In this document: piece after piece, positions 26,978 through 35,794 of the stretch | Layout of the letters: every line of letters begins with the position of its first letter | How positions within the stretch are numbered: position 1 is the first letter of the stretch | Assembly (NCBI RefSeq): GCF_030123505.1 | Contig: NZ_CP126115.1 | Coordinates: forward strand, 523,501 to 587,500 | DNA from: Neobacillus sp. YX16 | Lineage (GTDB): Bacteria > Bacillota > Bacilli > Bacillales > Cytobacillaceae | DNA length: 64,000 nt | Reading direction: 5' to 3' | Notes under the pieces: generated by a model | Told to the model about the DNA's origin: nothing | What the model saw: the letters and a program-made list of their open reading frames with translations, nothing else | Database searches by the model: none | Translations under genes and position numbers: made by a program

Positions 26978-27404
26978 GGCTATGTTAAAGCTTATTATTG
27001 ATTTCGGCACTCTGTTGATTTATGCGGAAGGCGCGAGACTCCTCGAAAATGCTATCGCATTTTCTTCGCGCGTGGGCAGTTTCGAGGATGTAAATCAATG
27101 TCCTGCAGGAGGACCGGACAGGGGAGGCCCCGCTTTTCTCTTAGCGCCGAGGAGTAGGAAAAGCGGAAGCGCCTGTACAGCCCCGACAAGTGCTGGAGGG
27201 CCTGACGATGAAGTCGTTCTTTGACTTCATCGTTGGGACCGAAGCGACTCGAGGGGATAGGCGCTGCAGCTAGACAGGCTACCCGAACCGCCTGCGGAAA
27301 GCGAAGCGCCTCGGGACAGTGCAGAGACCGCCTGTCCCTGTGGTGATTATTCGAAGAAGCATTCCTTAGTGGAGCACAAATCAACAGCCAAGTTTAACAG
27401 AGCC
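26978..27404. repeat. Long MITE-like element with terminal inverted repeats
   Basis: The ends GGCTATGTTAAA (26978-26989) and TTTAACAGAGCC (27393-27404) are inverted with one mismatch, and inner TTGATTTATGC/GCACAAATCAA arms pair as well. The block is GC-richer than its neighbours and codes for nothing recognisable. The same ends bound a 94-bp copy at 38334-38427. Another repeat (27158-27276) sits inside it. Confidence 0.68.
27158..27276 (-). repeat. Dispersed repeat, inverted full copy nested in the long element
   Basis: It begins GAAAAGCGGAAGCGCC and ends GCGCTGCAGCTAGACA, the reverse complement of the ends of the copy at 12296-12442. An internal hairpin around GATGAAGTCG/CGACTTCATC-like arms is visible. 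Confidence 0.68.
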
Positions 27405-27407
27405 AAA

Positions 27408-27457
27408 AAAATAAATGCCTGAGCCCCCAATAAGCAGGGGGCTCAGGCATTTATTTT
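27408..27457. terminator. Bidirectional terminator at the end of the ugd operon
   Basis: GCCTGAGCCCCC (27417-27428) pairs perfectly with GGGGGCTCAGGC (27437-27448), extended by AAAATAAAT/ATTTATTTT flanks. The yfhP stop lies in the flank. Confidence 0.85.
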
Positions 27458-28434
27458 ATGGATGTTTCCAACTTTTTAATGACCTTTTTGTATTGTTTAA
27501 TAGAAGTTAGTTTGCCAGTATAGGAAACTTGGTTCTGATTATCTAGAGATATGAACATGATTGCGAGCTTCGGAAAAAATTTCTTGGACCGAAAACGCAG
27601 GTCTTTCCAGTAAATAAAATAGCCATTTTTTCTTTTTTGAACAAACGGGTAGGCAAAATTGGTGCTTTTAAGGAAGTTATCAACCTGATGATCCATACTG
27701 CTGTTTAATACCAATCCTGGATAGTCTATTTTCTTTGAAAAAGTATGTTCTATCCATAATTCTCCTTGCGAATAAGATCCAAATAAAAAATCCTGATTTG
27801 TTTCAATCATAATATTCCAGTGGAAAGCTGCTGTTTTAGGAATCATTTTTATCTGCAACGCATTTTGGAAATGCTGGCTAAGCTTCCATTTCGTATAATG
27901 AGTAGATAGAAACCGAATGAAAAGGTAAAAGACAATTCCTAAATAAACGAAAGAAAAGACTCTCCCTGTATCAAAAAAGGGAAGCAAACTAAATCCGAGG
28001 ACATGGAGCATAATGATATATGGATCAACTAAAGGAAGGAAATCTAAGGACAGCCATTTTTTAGAAAACGGGCGTAATGCCTGTGTACCATTTACATTAA
28101 ACAAATCTAAAAGAACATGTAATGTAACGGCAAGCAAAATCCATAAGAATAAGTGGGAGATAGAGTTGACTTGGAAGAATGGCAAAATAGCTGAAGTAGT
28201 AAGTATGCTCCATATAGGGATTGCCGGCAGTGAGTGTGACCACCCCCGGTGATTTCGATAATAACTGCCTTTCCCCTTCAAACGATACATAAAGTCAAAA
28301 TCAGGTGCGTTAGATCCCACTACTGTTCCGATTAGGACGGCTGCCGATAAGGCACTATTGTTTGTAACCACAGGGTCAATTTGAGCAAGAGCACCAAGGC
28401 CGAAGCCAATGATAATGTGAGAAAATGTATCCAT
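27451..28434 (-). CDS. yfhP: YfhP-type membrane-bound metal-dependent hydrolase (DUF457)
   Basis: A 327-residue protein with four or five membrane helices in the first 190 residues and a C-terminal soluble part. Conserved metal-site motifs are MDTFSHIIIGFGLG, GSNAPDFDF, NHRGWSHSLP and TLHVLLDLFN; DUF457 proteins such as YfhP resemble membrane phospholipase C/hydrolase folds. The reaction is unknown. It starts 18 bp after the glycosyltransferase gene with AAGGGGG upstream, so it looks like the last gene of the ugd-PAP2-GT4 operon. Confidence 0.82.
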   Translation of the reverse strand: MDTFSHIIIGFGLGALAQIDPVVTNNSALSAAVLIGTVVGSNAPDFDFMYRLKGKGSYYRNHRGWSHSLPAIPIWSILTTSAILPFFQVNSISHLFLWILLAVTLHVLLDLFNVNGTQALRPFSKKWLSLDFLPLVDPYIIMLHVLGFSLLPFFDTGRVFSFVYLGIVFYLFIRFLSTHYTKWKLSQHFQNALQIKMIPKTAAFHWNIMIETNQDFLFGSYSQGELWIEHTFSKKIDYPGLVLNSSMDHQVDNFLKSTNFAYPFVQKRKNGYFIYWKDLRFRSKKFFPKLAIMFISLDNQNQVSYTGKLTSIKQYKKVIKKLETSIK

Positions 28435-28452
28435 TACTTTTCCCCCTTAGCT

Positions 28453-29595
28453 TCAAGCATATATTTTTTTGGCGGGTTCATTGATAACATAAGAATATTG
28501 GTTAATAACTTCTTCAAAAATCTGATCCCATTTTTGTGTAAGTGCATACTTCCTAGCGTTTCCCGCCAATTGAACTCGTAACGGTTCATTGTCTAACAAG
28601 TGGAGAATATTTTTGATAAAATCCTCTGCATTCCCCGGTTCACACAAATATCCGGTAACGCCAGTCGAAATAATATTTTTCACTCCGCCAGCGTTCGCCC
28701 CGATCACAGGTGTCCCACTTGCAAGAGCTTCCAGAACAACATTTCCAAAGGTTTCAGTGGGTGAGGGAAAAACAAATAGGTCTGTTGCTGAATAGGCCTC
28801 GGCTAATTCAACACCCTTCAAATAGCCAGTAAAGGTCATATTTGGAACTTTAGTCATTTTAAGCTCGTCAAGCAGCGGACCATCGCCCGCAATGAGCCAA
28901 TGTACGTGGTCATTTATTTCAGGAGGTAAAGAGCCAGCGACTTTCATGAGCGTTTTTAAATCCTTTTCTGGGGCGAGTCTGCCAACATAAGTAAGAATGT
29001 ATTTCTCAGAAATGGCGTATCGATTGCGAATAATTTCTTTTTTGTAATAAGGATGGTAGACTTCGCAATCTACACCTCTTGGCCAGATTTCTAGGTTCCT
29101 GAAACCGCGGTTATTTAGTTTTTCAAGCGTATCAATAGAAGGTACAAAGAGCTTTTTAAAAGAACCATGAAACCATTTCATATATTTCCAAAGAGGTTTA
29201 GTTAGGAATTGAAGGTCATAAAAATGTAAATAGTCATTGAAATCGGTGTGATAAGAGCCGACAAGGGGAATATTTAATTTCTTTGCAAAATAAACACCGG
29301 AAAGACCAACAGTAAAAGGAGTTGCGACATGAATCAGATCTGGAGAATACTGCTCTATTTCTGCCTTAAGCTGCAGGATGTTAGGAAAAGCTAATCTACA
29401 TTCAGGATAAAGGAAAAACGATAGGCTTTTAAATCGGTGAATATGGTCTGAAATATATTCATTTGAAACGGAAATGGGTGCAAAAACCTTATAAGAAATA
29501 TCTTGAGTATCTAGATAGTCTGTAAATTTTTTGAGTGTGTTTGCAACCCCGTTTACTTCCGGATAAAAGGTATCTGTGAAAATAGCAATTTTCAT
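28453..29595 (-). CDS. Family 4 glycosyltransferase
   Basis: A 380-residue GT-B enzyme. The N-terminal acceptor domain begins MKIAIFTDTFYPEVNGVANT; the C-terminal nucleotide-sugar domain has YVGRLAPEKDLKTL and the E-x7-E motif PSPTETFGNVVLEALASG. Close relatives add hexuronic acid or mannose to diacylglycerol or phosphatidylinositol. The frame is open to 29628, but ATG 29595 with AGGAGGGG upstream is the clear start. Lying downstream of UDP-glucose dehydrogenase and a PAP2 phosphatase, it may use UDP-glucuronate as donor. Confidence 0.87.
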   Translation of the reverse strand: MKIAIFTDTFYPEVNGVANTLKKFTDYLDTQDISYKVFAPISVSNEYISDHIHRFKSLSFFLYPECRLAFPNILQLKAEIEQYSPDLIHVATPFTVGLSGVYFAKKLNIPLVGSYHTDFNDYLHFYDLQFLTKPLWKYMKWFHGSFKKLFVPSIDTLEKLNNRGFRNLEIWPRGVDCEVYHPYYKKEIIRNRYAISEKYILTYVGRLAPEKDLKTLMKVAGSLPPEINDHVHWLIAGDGPLLDELKMTKVPNMTFTGYLKGVELAEAYSATDLFVFPSPTETFGNVVLEALASGTPVIGANAGGVKNIISTGVTGYLCEPGNAEDFIKNILHLLDNEPLRVQLAGNARKYALTQKWDQIFEEVINQYSYVINEPAKKIYA

Positions 29596-29630
29596 ATTAG
29601 CCCCTCCTGTTGTGAAAATCCGAATCATTT

Positions 29631-30158
29631 CTAGGATACGAAATAAAAACAGAGACTTCCGAAGCTCGCTCCTAGAATCCCCCCTGCAATAACGTCCGAA
29701 GGATAATGAAGCCCTAAATAGATTCTCGATATTCCTACACCAAGCCCTATAGGAAGAAGAACAATAGCTAATAAAGGTATATGGATTAAAAATGGAGCAA
29801 TAACTGAGAAAACAGCTGTTGTATGACCAGATGGAAAAGAATGATCTTTCAAAGGATTAGGTAAGATTTTTGTTGTTTCAATTTGTAGATAAGGCCTTTT
29901 TCGCGGGAAAAGCTTTTTAACCAGTTGAACAGGTATATGACTTAGAGCTAAGGCGGCGGCACTTGAAATCGCTGTAAGTCTAGTTTGATTCGTTGTAAAG
30001 ATGACGAGTAATAATGTTGTTGCACTTATAAAGAGAGCACCGCCAATTTGAGTAATCGTACGGAAAAAGAGATTCATAATCCTTTTATCAAAATGGCTGT
30101 TAATCTGTTGAAAGACTTTGCATTCGAATTGATATAAGGTTTGGATTTTTCTCATCAT
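29631..30158 (-). CDS. PAP2-family membrane phosphatase
   Basis: A 175-residue protein with about five helices and all three PAP2 motifs: KLFPRKRPY, PSGHTTAVFS and SRIYLGLHYPSDVIAG (catalytic histidines in motifs 2 and 3). It removes phosphate from a lipid such as phosphatidate, phosphatidylglycerol phosphate or undecaprenyl pyrophosphate. It is the second gene of the operon, 18 bp after ugd. AAAGGGAG lies eight bases before the ATG. Confidence 0.88.
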   Translation of the reverse strand: MMRKIQTLYQFECKVFQQINSHFDKRIMNLFFRTITQIGGALFISATTLLLVIFTTNQTRLTAISSAAALALSHIPVQLVKKLFPRKRPYLQIETTKILPNPLKDHSFPSGHTTAVFSVIAPFLIHIPLLAIVLLPIGLGVGISRIYLGLHYPSDVIAGGILGASFGSLCFYFVS

Positions 30159-30176
30159 GACAGTGTCTCCCTTTAA

Positions 30177-31505
30177 TTAATGTAGTGGGGCAGGCTTTAC
30201 ATTTACAATAGCTGGTCTGCCAATCGATACGTAGATAATCGGGTACCGTTGGACATCTTTAAGGGAATAGCAATTTCGGCCATCGAAAACAATCGGTTCC
30301 TTCATATAGGCCGCGTACACATCCAAGGGAAGGTGCTTTATTTGGTCCCATTCTGTTGCAATGACAGCAAAATCGGCCCCTCTCAGCGCATGACGAATAT
30401 TGGTTGTGTACTCAATTGAATTTCCTATTAGTTTATGTGCTTTGGGAATTGCCATCGGGTCATATGCAGTAATCACTGTGCCTTCTTCGAGTAATTCTTT
30501 AATAATTGTTAAAGAAACAGCTTCACGGATATCGTCTGTTTCTGGTTTAAAAGCAAGACCAAGTAAGGCTGCTTTTTTTCCTTTTAGTGAACCGACTCTT
30601 TCTTTTACCTTCATCACTAGAAGGGAGTGCTGATACTGATTTACCTTAATGACGGACTCAAGCAACTCGAAGGGATGATGGACATTACCTGCTAGCTGAA
30701 CGAGCGCTTTTGTGTCCTTTGGAAAACATGAACCTCCATAGCCAATTCCAGGCTGAAGATAAGAAGTCCCAATCCGTTTATCCAAGCCCATCCCATAAGA
30801 GACTTCCTCAATATTTGCCCCCACTTTTTCGCAGAGATTGGCAATTTCATTTATAAAGCTTATCTTCGTTGCAAGAAAGGCATTGGAAGCATATTTAATC
30901 ATCTCTGCGCTCCGAATATCTGTGAAGAGTAACGGAATCTTTGATGGAAGGTAGAGCTGTTCCATGATTGATGCTGTTTCAGGGTTATCTGTGCCAATTA
31001 CGATTCGATCCCCTACAAAGAAATCGATTACTGCTGAACCTTCGCGAAGAAATTCAGGATTGGATACTACATCAACTTTGAGGTGACGAGGCTTGCGCTG
31101 TTGGAAAATTTGCTTGATCATATCATTTGTTCCAACGGGAACGGTGCTTTTAGTACAGACAATGACGTCTTTCTTTATTGTGTTAGCAATGGTATAAACA
31201 GCCGCATAAATATAAGATAAATCAACTGCCCCATCTCTCTTTTCAGGAGTTCCAACTGCAATAAAAATGATATCGGCCTCTGAGTATGCTTGGTTCGGGT
31301 TCGTAGTAAAGCAGAGTTGACCGTTGGAATGGTTCTTTTCTAATAAAGATTCCAGTCCAGGCTCAAAGAATGGGATGTGTCCTTTTTCAAGCATTTCTAT
31401 TTTCTCTTTTTGAGTGTCTAAACAGGTTACTTGATGCCCAGCTTCAGCAAAGCAAACTGCTGTAACTAACCCAACATTTCCTGCTCCTGCAACTGTAATC
31501 TTCAT
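30177..31505 (-). CDS. ugd: UDP-glucose 6-dehydrogenase
   Basis: A 442-residue enzyme that oxidises UDP-glucose to UDP-glucuronate with two NAD+. It shows the N-terminal Rossmann motif ITVAGAGNVGLV, the catalytic-cysteine motif GIGYGGSCFPKDTKAL, and the C-terminal domain with GLAFKPETDDIREA. It resembles B. subtilis TuaD/Ugd (YtcA). The ATG at 31508 lies two bases from GGAGGG, so the second ATG (31505) is preferred. First gene of a leftward four-gene operon. Confidence 0.92.
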   Translation of the reverse strand: MKITVAGAGNVGLVTAVCFAEAGHQVTCLDTQKEKIEMLEKGHIPFFEPGLESLLEKNHSNGQLCFTTNPNQAYSEADIIFIAVGTPEKRDGAVDLSYIYAAVYTIANTIKKDVIVCTKSTVPVGTNDMIKQIFQQRKPRHLKVDVVSNPEFLREGSAVIDFFVGDRIVIGTDNPETASIMEQLYLPSKIPLLFTDIRSAEMIKYASNAFLATKISFINEIANLCEKVGANIEEVSYGMGLDKRIGTSYLQPGIGYGGSCFPKDTKALVQLAGNVHHPFELLESVIKVNQYQHSLLVMKVKERVGSLKGKKAALLGLAFKPETDDIREAVSLTIIKELLEEGTVITAYDPMAIPKAHKLIGNSIEYTTNIRHALRGADFAVIATEWDQIKHLPLDVYAAYMKEPIVFDGRNCYSLKDVQRYPIIYVSIGRPAIVNVKPAPLH

Positions 31506-31639
31506 CATATCCCTCCAAATAATAGTGGTTTGTTATATTCTATCTGAATAATTTGAACTTTTTCTTAACCTAGTGTTAAGAGAGTGTAAAGACTTTGTAT
31601 AGTATGAAGGGAGCCAGCGCTTGTTCGCATTAATAAAGT

Positions 31640-31695
31640 AAAGACCTGAGCCCTGGTGCGTTTTTTGGTGAACGCAACATGGCTCAGGTCCCTAT
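31640..31695. terminator. Hairpin terminator of ykuK
   Basis: GACCTGAGCC and GGCTCAGGTC form the outer stem of a longer hairpin whose inner arms also pair (GGTGCGTT with AACGCAAC). T-rich on the minus strand beyond. Confidence 0.72.
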
Positions 31696-32228
31696 TTTGT
31701 GTACCGATTTGCATAGCTGGAAGCAACGAAGGCATTTGGTTTAATCTTTGGTTCCACACCCATCGACTCCATGCGGGCTACCATTTCTTTTACAAACTCG
31801 CTGGTTTTGTTGCGTTTTCCAGAACCAATGTCAATATGGCCCTCCATTGTGAAAGTTGCTCCCTGATAGACAAAGGGAAGGACGATATTGATTAACCGAT
31901 CCTTTCTTTCCTCAGTAAATAAGGCAACAATGTCCTCTGTTAATGAAAGTTCAAAGGAAATCCTCTCATGCAGATGAGTCATTTTTCTAGGGATTACAAT
32001 CTTCCTTATGCAAGCCCAAGCCCCTTTACCCGCATTTTGAATGACAATACCCGTAATAAAAATGGTATGTCTTTTATGAACCTGTGAATCCGTCCCGACC
32101 ATCAACCGATAATTCCCGCTTGGCGCTATGTTCATGAACTTTACAATGTTTTCGAATACCTCTTCAAATGACATGCTTTTCTCACGAAGATTCTGAAACG
32201 AATAATCAAAAACCTGATAATTTTTCAT
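31692..32228 (-). CDS. ykuK: YkuK family RNase H-like protein
   Basis: A 178-residue DUF458 protein. The RNase H-like fold is suggested by RLMVGTDSQVH (first acidic strand), FELSLTEDIVALF and the C-terminal GHIDIGSGKRNKTSEFV motif, which match B. subtilis YkuK. Its biochemical role is not established. It is a single-gene unit with a weak ribosome site. An internal ATG at residue 19 is a less likely start. Confidence 0.85.
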   Translation of the reverse strand: MKNYQVFDYSFQNLREKSMSFEEVFENIVKFMNIAPSGNYRLMVGTDSQVHKRHTIFITGIVIQNAGKGAWACIRKIVIPRKMTHLHERISFELSLTEDIVALFTEERKDRLINIVLPFVYQGATFTMEGHIDIGSGKRNKTSEFVKEMVARMESMGVEPKIKPNAFVASSYANRYTK

Positions 32229-32585
32229 TTAGAACACCACATCTTTCCTTTCTAGAAGTAATGACTCTTACTTTCTTAATATTATTTTATGGAATTAAAA
32301 TTATTCTTGTGCAACAGGAATCGGACATGCAGCATACAAAGTTGTCCCTTGTGATATACACGATGACTAAAAGGTTTAGAGGATTATATATGAAAGAAGG
32401 TTAACTTTTCGTAAATATTGTGTGAGGTTTGCTTTGAGTAATCAAAAAAACAATAAGACTGTCCACCTGGGGTGGAAAGTGTCTTTCTGTGGTGCCTGTC
32501 ACCTTTTTAAAAAACATTGTAGGAACAAGTTCTTTTGATGTAATATGACTTTATTAGTTTTTTTTGTGGATAGGAGTGCGTAAAA
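32229..32585 (+). other. Intergenic gap, only a repeat copy recognised
   Basis: This AT-rich stretch carries repeat copy D at 32459-32503 and the promoter region of amhX. A short open frame around 32168-32404 has no ribosome site and no family resemblance. Confidence 0.4.
32459..32503 (-). repeat. Dispersed GTGACAGGCACC repeat, copy D
   Basis: CTGTCCACCTGGGGTGGAAA is followed by GTGTCTTTCTGTGGTGCC and TGTCACC, a diverged copy in the opposite orientation to copy B. Confidence 0.68.
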
Positions 32586-33683
32586 TTGGCGGAAAATTTT
32601 GAAAGACAGATTTTGACTTGGTTTGAACATTTCCATGCTCATCCCGAGGTTAGCTGGAAAGAGGTTAAAACAACCCAAGCAATTGCAGATATTTTAGATA
32701 ATCTTGGCATAGAATACACTCGTTTTTCTGATGTAACCGGGCTTATAGCGGAATTCGGCGAGGGAGAAGAAGTGATAGCAGTCCGGGCGGAAATAGATGC
32801 TTTATGGCAGGAGGTGGACGGAGTTTGGCAGGGGAATCACTCCTGTGGTCACGACGCCATTATTTCAATGGTGCTTGGAGCTCTTCTTTATTTGAAGGAT
32901 CAGCGTCTCACTAAAAGGCTGCGTTTTATTTTTCAACCGGCAGAGGAAAAAGGAAATGGTTCAATTGCGATGATTGAAAGGGGAGCTATCGATAACGTCA
33001 GCCACTTATTCGGTATCCACCTTCGACCAATAGAAGAGCTTCCTATGGGACGAGTTTCTGCCTCGATTCATCACGGAGCGGCAATCTTTCTAGAAGGTAA
33101 AGTCCTCGGTGAAGATGCACATGGTGCCAGGCCGCACCAAGGTAAAAACGCTCTAGACGTGATTGTTGGACTGCATCAGTTCGTCAAATCAATTTATCTA
33201 TCACCGTTTGAAGCCTATTCTGCAAAACTTACAAAAGTTATCGCTGGCGGAGAGAGCTTAAACATTATCCCAGGTTCTGCGGAATTTGCAATTGATGTCC
33301 GGGCGCAGAAAAATGAAGTTTTAGAAAAACTGAAGGATCAAATAGACCATGGAATGAACAGCTTAAAAGACCTTTATGGGGTGGATATCGAATGGAAATG
33401 GAGCGATTTTACTCCTGGTGCTGAGGTTTCTGCTGACGCAGAAGCAATTGTGGAAGAAGCGATTCGAAATATTGCCGGCAGTGAGGCGCTTGCACCACCC
33501 GTTATCACGTCTGGCAGCGATGATTTTCATTTTTATACGATAAAGAATCCAAGCTTAAAGGCATCAATGATCGGTGTTGGGGCAGATCTTCAACCAGGTT
33601 TACATCATCCTAAAATGTCCTTTAATCCATCATCCCTAGACCTTGGAGCACGTATTTTAGCTGAAACGCTGCTGAGAGCGTAA
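32586..33683 (+). CDS. amhX: M20 family amidohydrolase AmhX
   Basis: A 365-residue metal-dependent amidohydrolase. Metal ligands lie in NHSCGHDA, FQPAEEKGNG, FGIHLRP and PGLHHPKMSF, and GEDAHGARPHQGKNALD opens the lid domain. The motif IDALWQEVDGVWQGNHSCGHDA (read in two parts) is close to B. subtilis AmhX. Such enzymes deacylate N-acyl or indole-type amides; the natural substrate is unsettled. The start is TTG 32586 with GGAG about 10 nt upstream. Confidence 0.85.
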   Translation: MAENFERQILTWFEHFHAHPEVSWKEVKTTQAIADILDNLGIEYTRFSDVTGLIAEFGEGEEVIAVRAEIDALWQEVDGVWQGNHSCGHDAIISMVLGALLYLKDQRLTKRLRFIFQPAEEKGNGSIAMIERGAIDNVSHLFGIHLRPIEELPMGRVSASIHHGAAIFLEGKVLGEDAHGARPHQGKNALDVIVGLHQFVKSIYLSPFEAYSAKLTKVIAGGESLNIIPGSAEFAIDVRAQKNEVLEKLKDQIDHGMNSLKDLYGVDIEWKWSDFTPGAEVSADAEAIVEEAIRNIAGSEALAPPVITSGSDDFHFYTIKNPSLKASMIGVGADLQPGLHHPKMSFNPSSLDLGARILAETLLRA

Positions 33684-33690
33684 AAAAGTA

Positions 33691-33726
33691 GGTGCCTGTT
33701 ACCAAACTAATTTGGTGACAGGCACC
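33691..33726. repeat. Repeat copy E, acting as amhX terminator
   Basis: GGTGCCTGTTACCAAA and TTTGGTGACAGGCACC form a 16-bp stem (one G-U pair) with loop CTAA, followed by GTTTTTTTT. A member of the dispersed repeat family is thus positioned as an intrinsic terminator. Confidence 0.78.
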
Positions 33727-33733
33727 GTTTTTT

Positions 33734-34234
33734 TTATAACAAAGATTTAATTTCCTTGATTTGTTCGATATGCCGCTCTTCATGGAGGTAGATCAATTCG
33801 ACCCATTGGTCTAATGGCATATAACCAAAGAGTGGGTGCTTGGCTGATTTTTCTGCTAGTACGGACTTGTCTTCTAATTGATTATAAAACTCGAAAAATA
33901 TGCTTCTAGAATAATTTAAGAGTTCTTTAATCTGTTCAGAATCCAAAGGATCATCCCCTGGTGCCACGATATCGGGTGCTTTTGCCTTCTGAGTGCGTTC
34001 AGCTGCCAGCTGAACGGGTACAGGCTCTGCTTTTCTCCCGTTACTTTTATTAAGCCCGTAAATAATCGCTTGTGTGAAGATGCTTTCAGATAAGTACAAA
34101 TGATGACACACCTGAGCAACACTCCACGTATCAGGGTCAAGCTTTTTATTTAAATCTGCATTGCTTAAATCAGAAACTTCCCTTAACAACCTATTCCTTG
34201 TTGCAATTAGTTCCTCCACTACAGTTATACTCAT
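33734..34234 (-). CDS. DinB family protein
   Basis: A 166-residue four-helix bundle of the DinB/YfiT type. The metal-site histidines are in WSVAQVCHHLYLSE and HEERHIEQIKEI near the C terminus. Members include bacillithiol or mycothiol S-transferases and uncharacterised hydrolase-like proteins. The frame is open to 34279, but ATG 34234 has AAGGAG nine bases upstream and a usual family N terminus. No neighbour clarifies its substrate. Confidence 0.83.
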   Translation of the reverse strand: MSITVVEELIATRNRLLREVSDLSNADLNKKLDPDTWSVAQVCHHLYLSESIFTQAIIYGLNKSNGRKAEPVPVQLAAERTQKAKAPDIVAPGDDPLDSEQIKELLNYSRSIFFEFYNQLEDKSVLAEKSAKHPLFGYMPLDQWVELIYLHEERHIEQIKEIKSLL

Positions 34235-34351
34235 GGCCAACCACTCCTTAAATAAACATTCAATATTGTTTATATTCACCTTTATAAAAAATATTCCTTC
34301 TAATCAAAATGGAAAAATATTACTGATTTTTAATTGTTATATGAACAACAA

Positions 34352-34394
34352 TAGTGTATGATACATAGTATAAAGTATAGTGTATGACGTACAG
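34352..34394 (+). promoter_or_regulatory. Repeated GTGTATGA operator-like sites before the PadR gene
   Basis: TAGTGTATGATAC and TAGTGTATGACGTAC occur as direct repeats about 27 bp apart, with ATAGTATAAAGTATAG, itself a dyad, between them. PadR regulators bind such TA-rich dyads and usually repress their own operon. Confidence 0.5.
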
Positions 34395-34424
34395 CTTAAA
34401 AAAACAAAGGAGGTGGATGGATGA

Positions 34425-34760
34425 ATGAGTACCTTATTAAATTCACTAACTACTGAGCTAAGGAGAGGGACATTAACATTGGCGGTGTTAAGTCAGCTGC
34501 GTACACCACAATATGGATATTCCCTTGTCCAATTATTAGAACAATGTGGGATTTCGATTGAACAGAGTACACTATATCCGTTGCTTCGCCGCCTGGAAAA
34601 ACAAGAGTTAGTCACAAGCAGCTGGGATACAACTGAAAGCAGACCACGCAGGTATTATGTGTTAACACCATATGGTATCGATATCTATCAACAATTAAAG
34701 GAAGAATGGGAAAAGACTTCGCAAGAGCTTTCCCTATTATTAAAAGGAGAGGATAACTGA
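34425..34760 (+). CDS. PadR family transcriptional regulator
   Basis: A 111-residue winged-helix repressor. ELRRGTLTLAVLSQLRTPQYGYSLVQLLEQ, then EQSTLYPLLRRLEKQELV and ESRPRRYYVLTPYG, are the PadR signature. AAAGGAGG lies 12 bases before the ATG. It overlaps the following HAAS-domain gene by one base, the common PadR/HAAS pairing in Firmicutes, and likely represses both genes through the upstream GTGTATGA sites. Confidence 0.9.
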   Translation: MSTLLNSLTTELRRGTLTLAVLSQLRTPQYGYSLVQLLEQCGISIEQSTLYPLLRRLEKQELVTSSWDTTESRPRRYYVLTPYGIDIYQQLKEEWEKTSQELSLLLKGEDN

Positions 34761-35758
34761 TGAGAATGATCGACCTTTATATTCAAGAGGTTACTCGCAG
34801 GCTCCCAGAGAAAAGTCGAGAGGATATTGCACTCGAGCTTCGTTCAACAATTGAGGATATGCTTCCGGATGAATACACTGAGGATGATGTTAAGCCGGTC
34901 CTTGAAAAAATGGGGAATCCGGCCCTCCTGGCGAGCGGATACCTAGATCGTCCCATGCATTTAATAGGTCCACGCTACTTTGATGTCTATATCAATCTGC
35001 TAAAAATAATTCTCCCCATTGCTGTAGTAATTTCCCTGATTTCATTGATAGCCAATACGATTCTTTCCTATTCTGGGGAGGAAGCGGTTTTAAATGTACT
35101 ATTAGACGCAATAGGTTTGGGGATTTGGGGAATAGTGAGCACTGGTATTCAAGTGTTTTTCTGGTTAACGGTGGTATTTGCGATTATTGAACGAACAGAC
35201 CATAAGAATAGTCAGACGCCATTAACAGCATGTTTTAAAGAGTGGACGCCAGATGACTTAAATAATATTCCTTATATTCCAAAGGAAAAAGCTATATCAA
35301 AGGTGGAAGTGTTTCTTGGATTGCTTTGGACAGCAATCTGGGCAAGTGTCTATTTCAATGCAGCTAGTCTTCTAGGAGTCTATGAAAAAGGAAGTAATGG
35401 TCTCGAATTTGTAACGCCAACCTTCAATCAAGAGGTTCTGTTGTCCTACTGGCCATTGGTGGTGGTTGTTGTTGGACTGGAGATTGCCTTAGACATGTAT
35501 AAATTGACAACGGGTCAATGGACTAGAAAAATTGCAGTGCTCAATACGGTTATGCATGGTGTCTCCTCGATTGTATTTATCGTCATCATTAGCAACAATC
35601 AATTATTTAATCCAGCATTTGTTACCTATATGACTGATCTATTTAGTCTCACTGGTGATTTTGATAACTGGTTTTCCTGGGGAGCGATATTTTCATTCCT
35701 ATTATTTGCTGTAGTTGATGTATACCAAGGCTTTCGAAAAGCTAATATAAAAAAATAA
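34760..35758 (+). CDS. HAAS domain-containing membrane protein
   Basis: A 332-residue protein. The N-terminal 80 residues (YIQEVTRRLPEKSREDIALE and the acidic EDDVKPVLEKMGNPALLASG) form a HAAS domain, followed by about six membrane helices in three pairs. HAAS proteins accompany PadR regulators and are thought to sense or signal at the membrane; no enzymatic activity is visible. Coupled to the PadR gene and closed by a hairpin at 35760-35790. Confidence 0.82.
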   Translation: MRMIDLYIQEVTRRLPEKSREDIALELRSTIEDMLPDEYTEDDVKPVLEKMGNPALLASGYLDRPMHLIGPRYFDVYINLLKIILPIAVVISLISLIANTILSYSGEEAVLNVLLDAIGLGIWGIVSTGIQVFFWLTVVFAIIERTDHKNSQTPLTACFKEWTPDDLNNIPYIPKEKAISKVEVFLGLLWTAIWASVYFNAASLLGVYEKGSNGLEFVTPTFNQEVLLSYWPLVVVVVGLEIALDMYKLTTGQWTRKIAVLNTVMHGVSSIVFIVIISNNQLFNPAFVTYMTDLFSLTGDFDNWFSWGAIFSFLLFAVVDVYQGFRKANIKK

Positions 35759-35759
35759 C

Positions 35760-35792
35760 AAAAGGCATCATCCAAATGGATGGTGCCTTCAT
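35760..35792. terminator. Hairpin between convergent genes
   Basis: AAAGGCATCATCC pairs with GGATGGTGCCTT with G-U wobbles. T-rich on the minus side it also serves the convergent MFS gene. Confidence 0.65.
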
Positions 35793-35794
35793 CA

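Noticed and set aside
26931..27384. Open frames on both strands through the GC-rich block after the peroxidase
   Set aside because: They fall inside the MITE-like block and nested repeat, show no family resemblance and owe their length to the higher GC.
32168..32404. Small open frame between ykuK and amhX
   Set aside because: It overlaps the start of ykuK on the other strand, lacks a ribosome site and resembles nothing.
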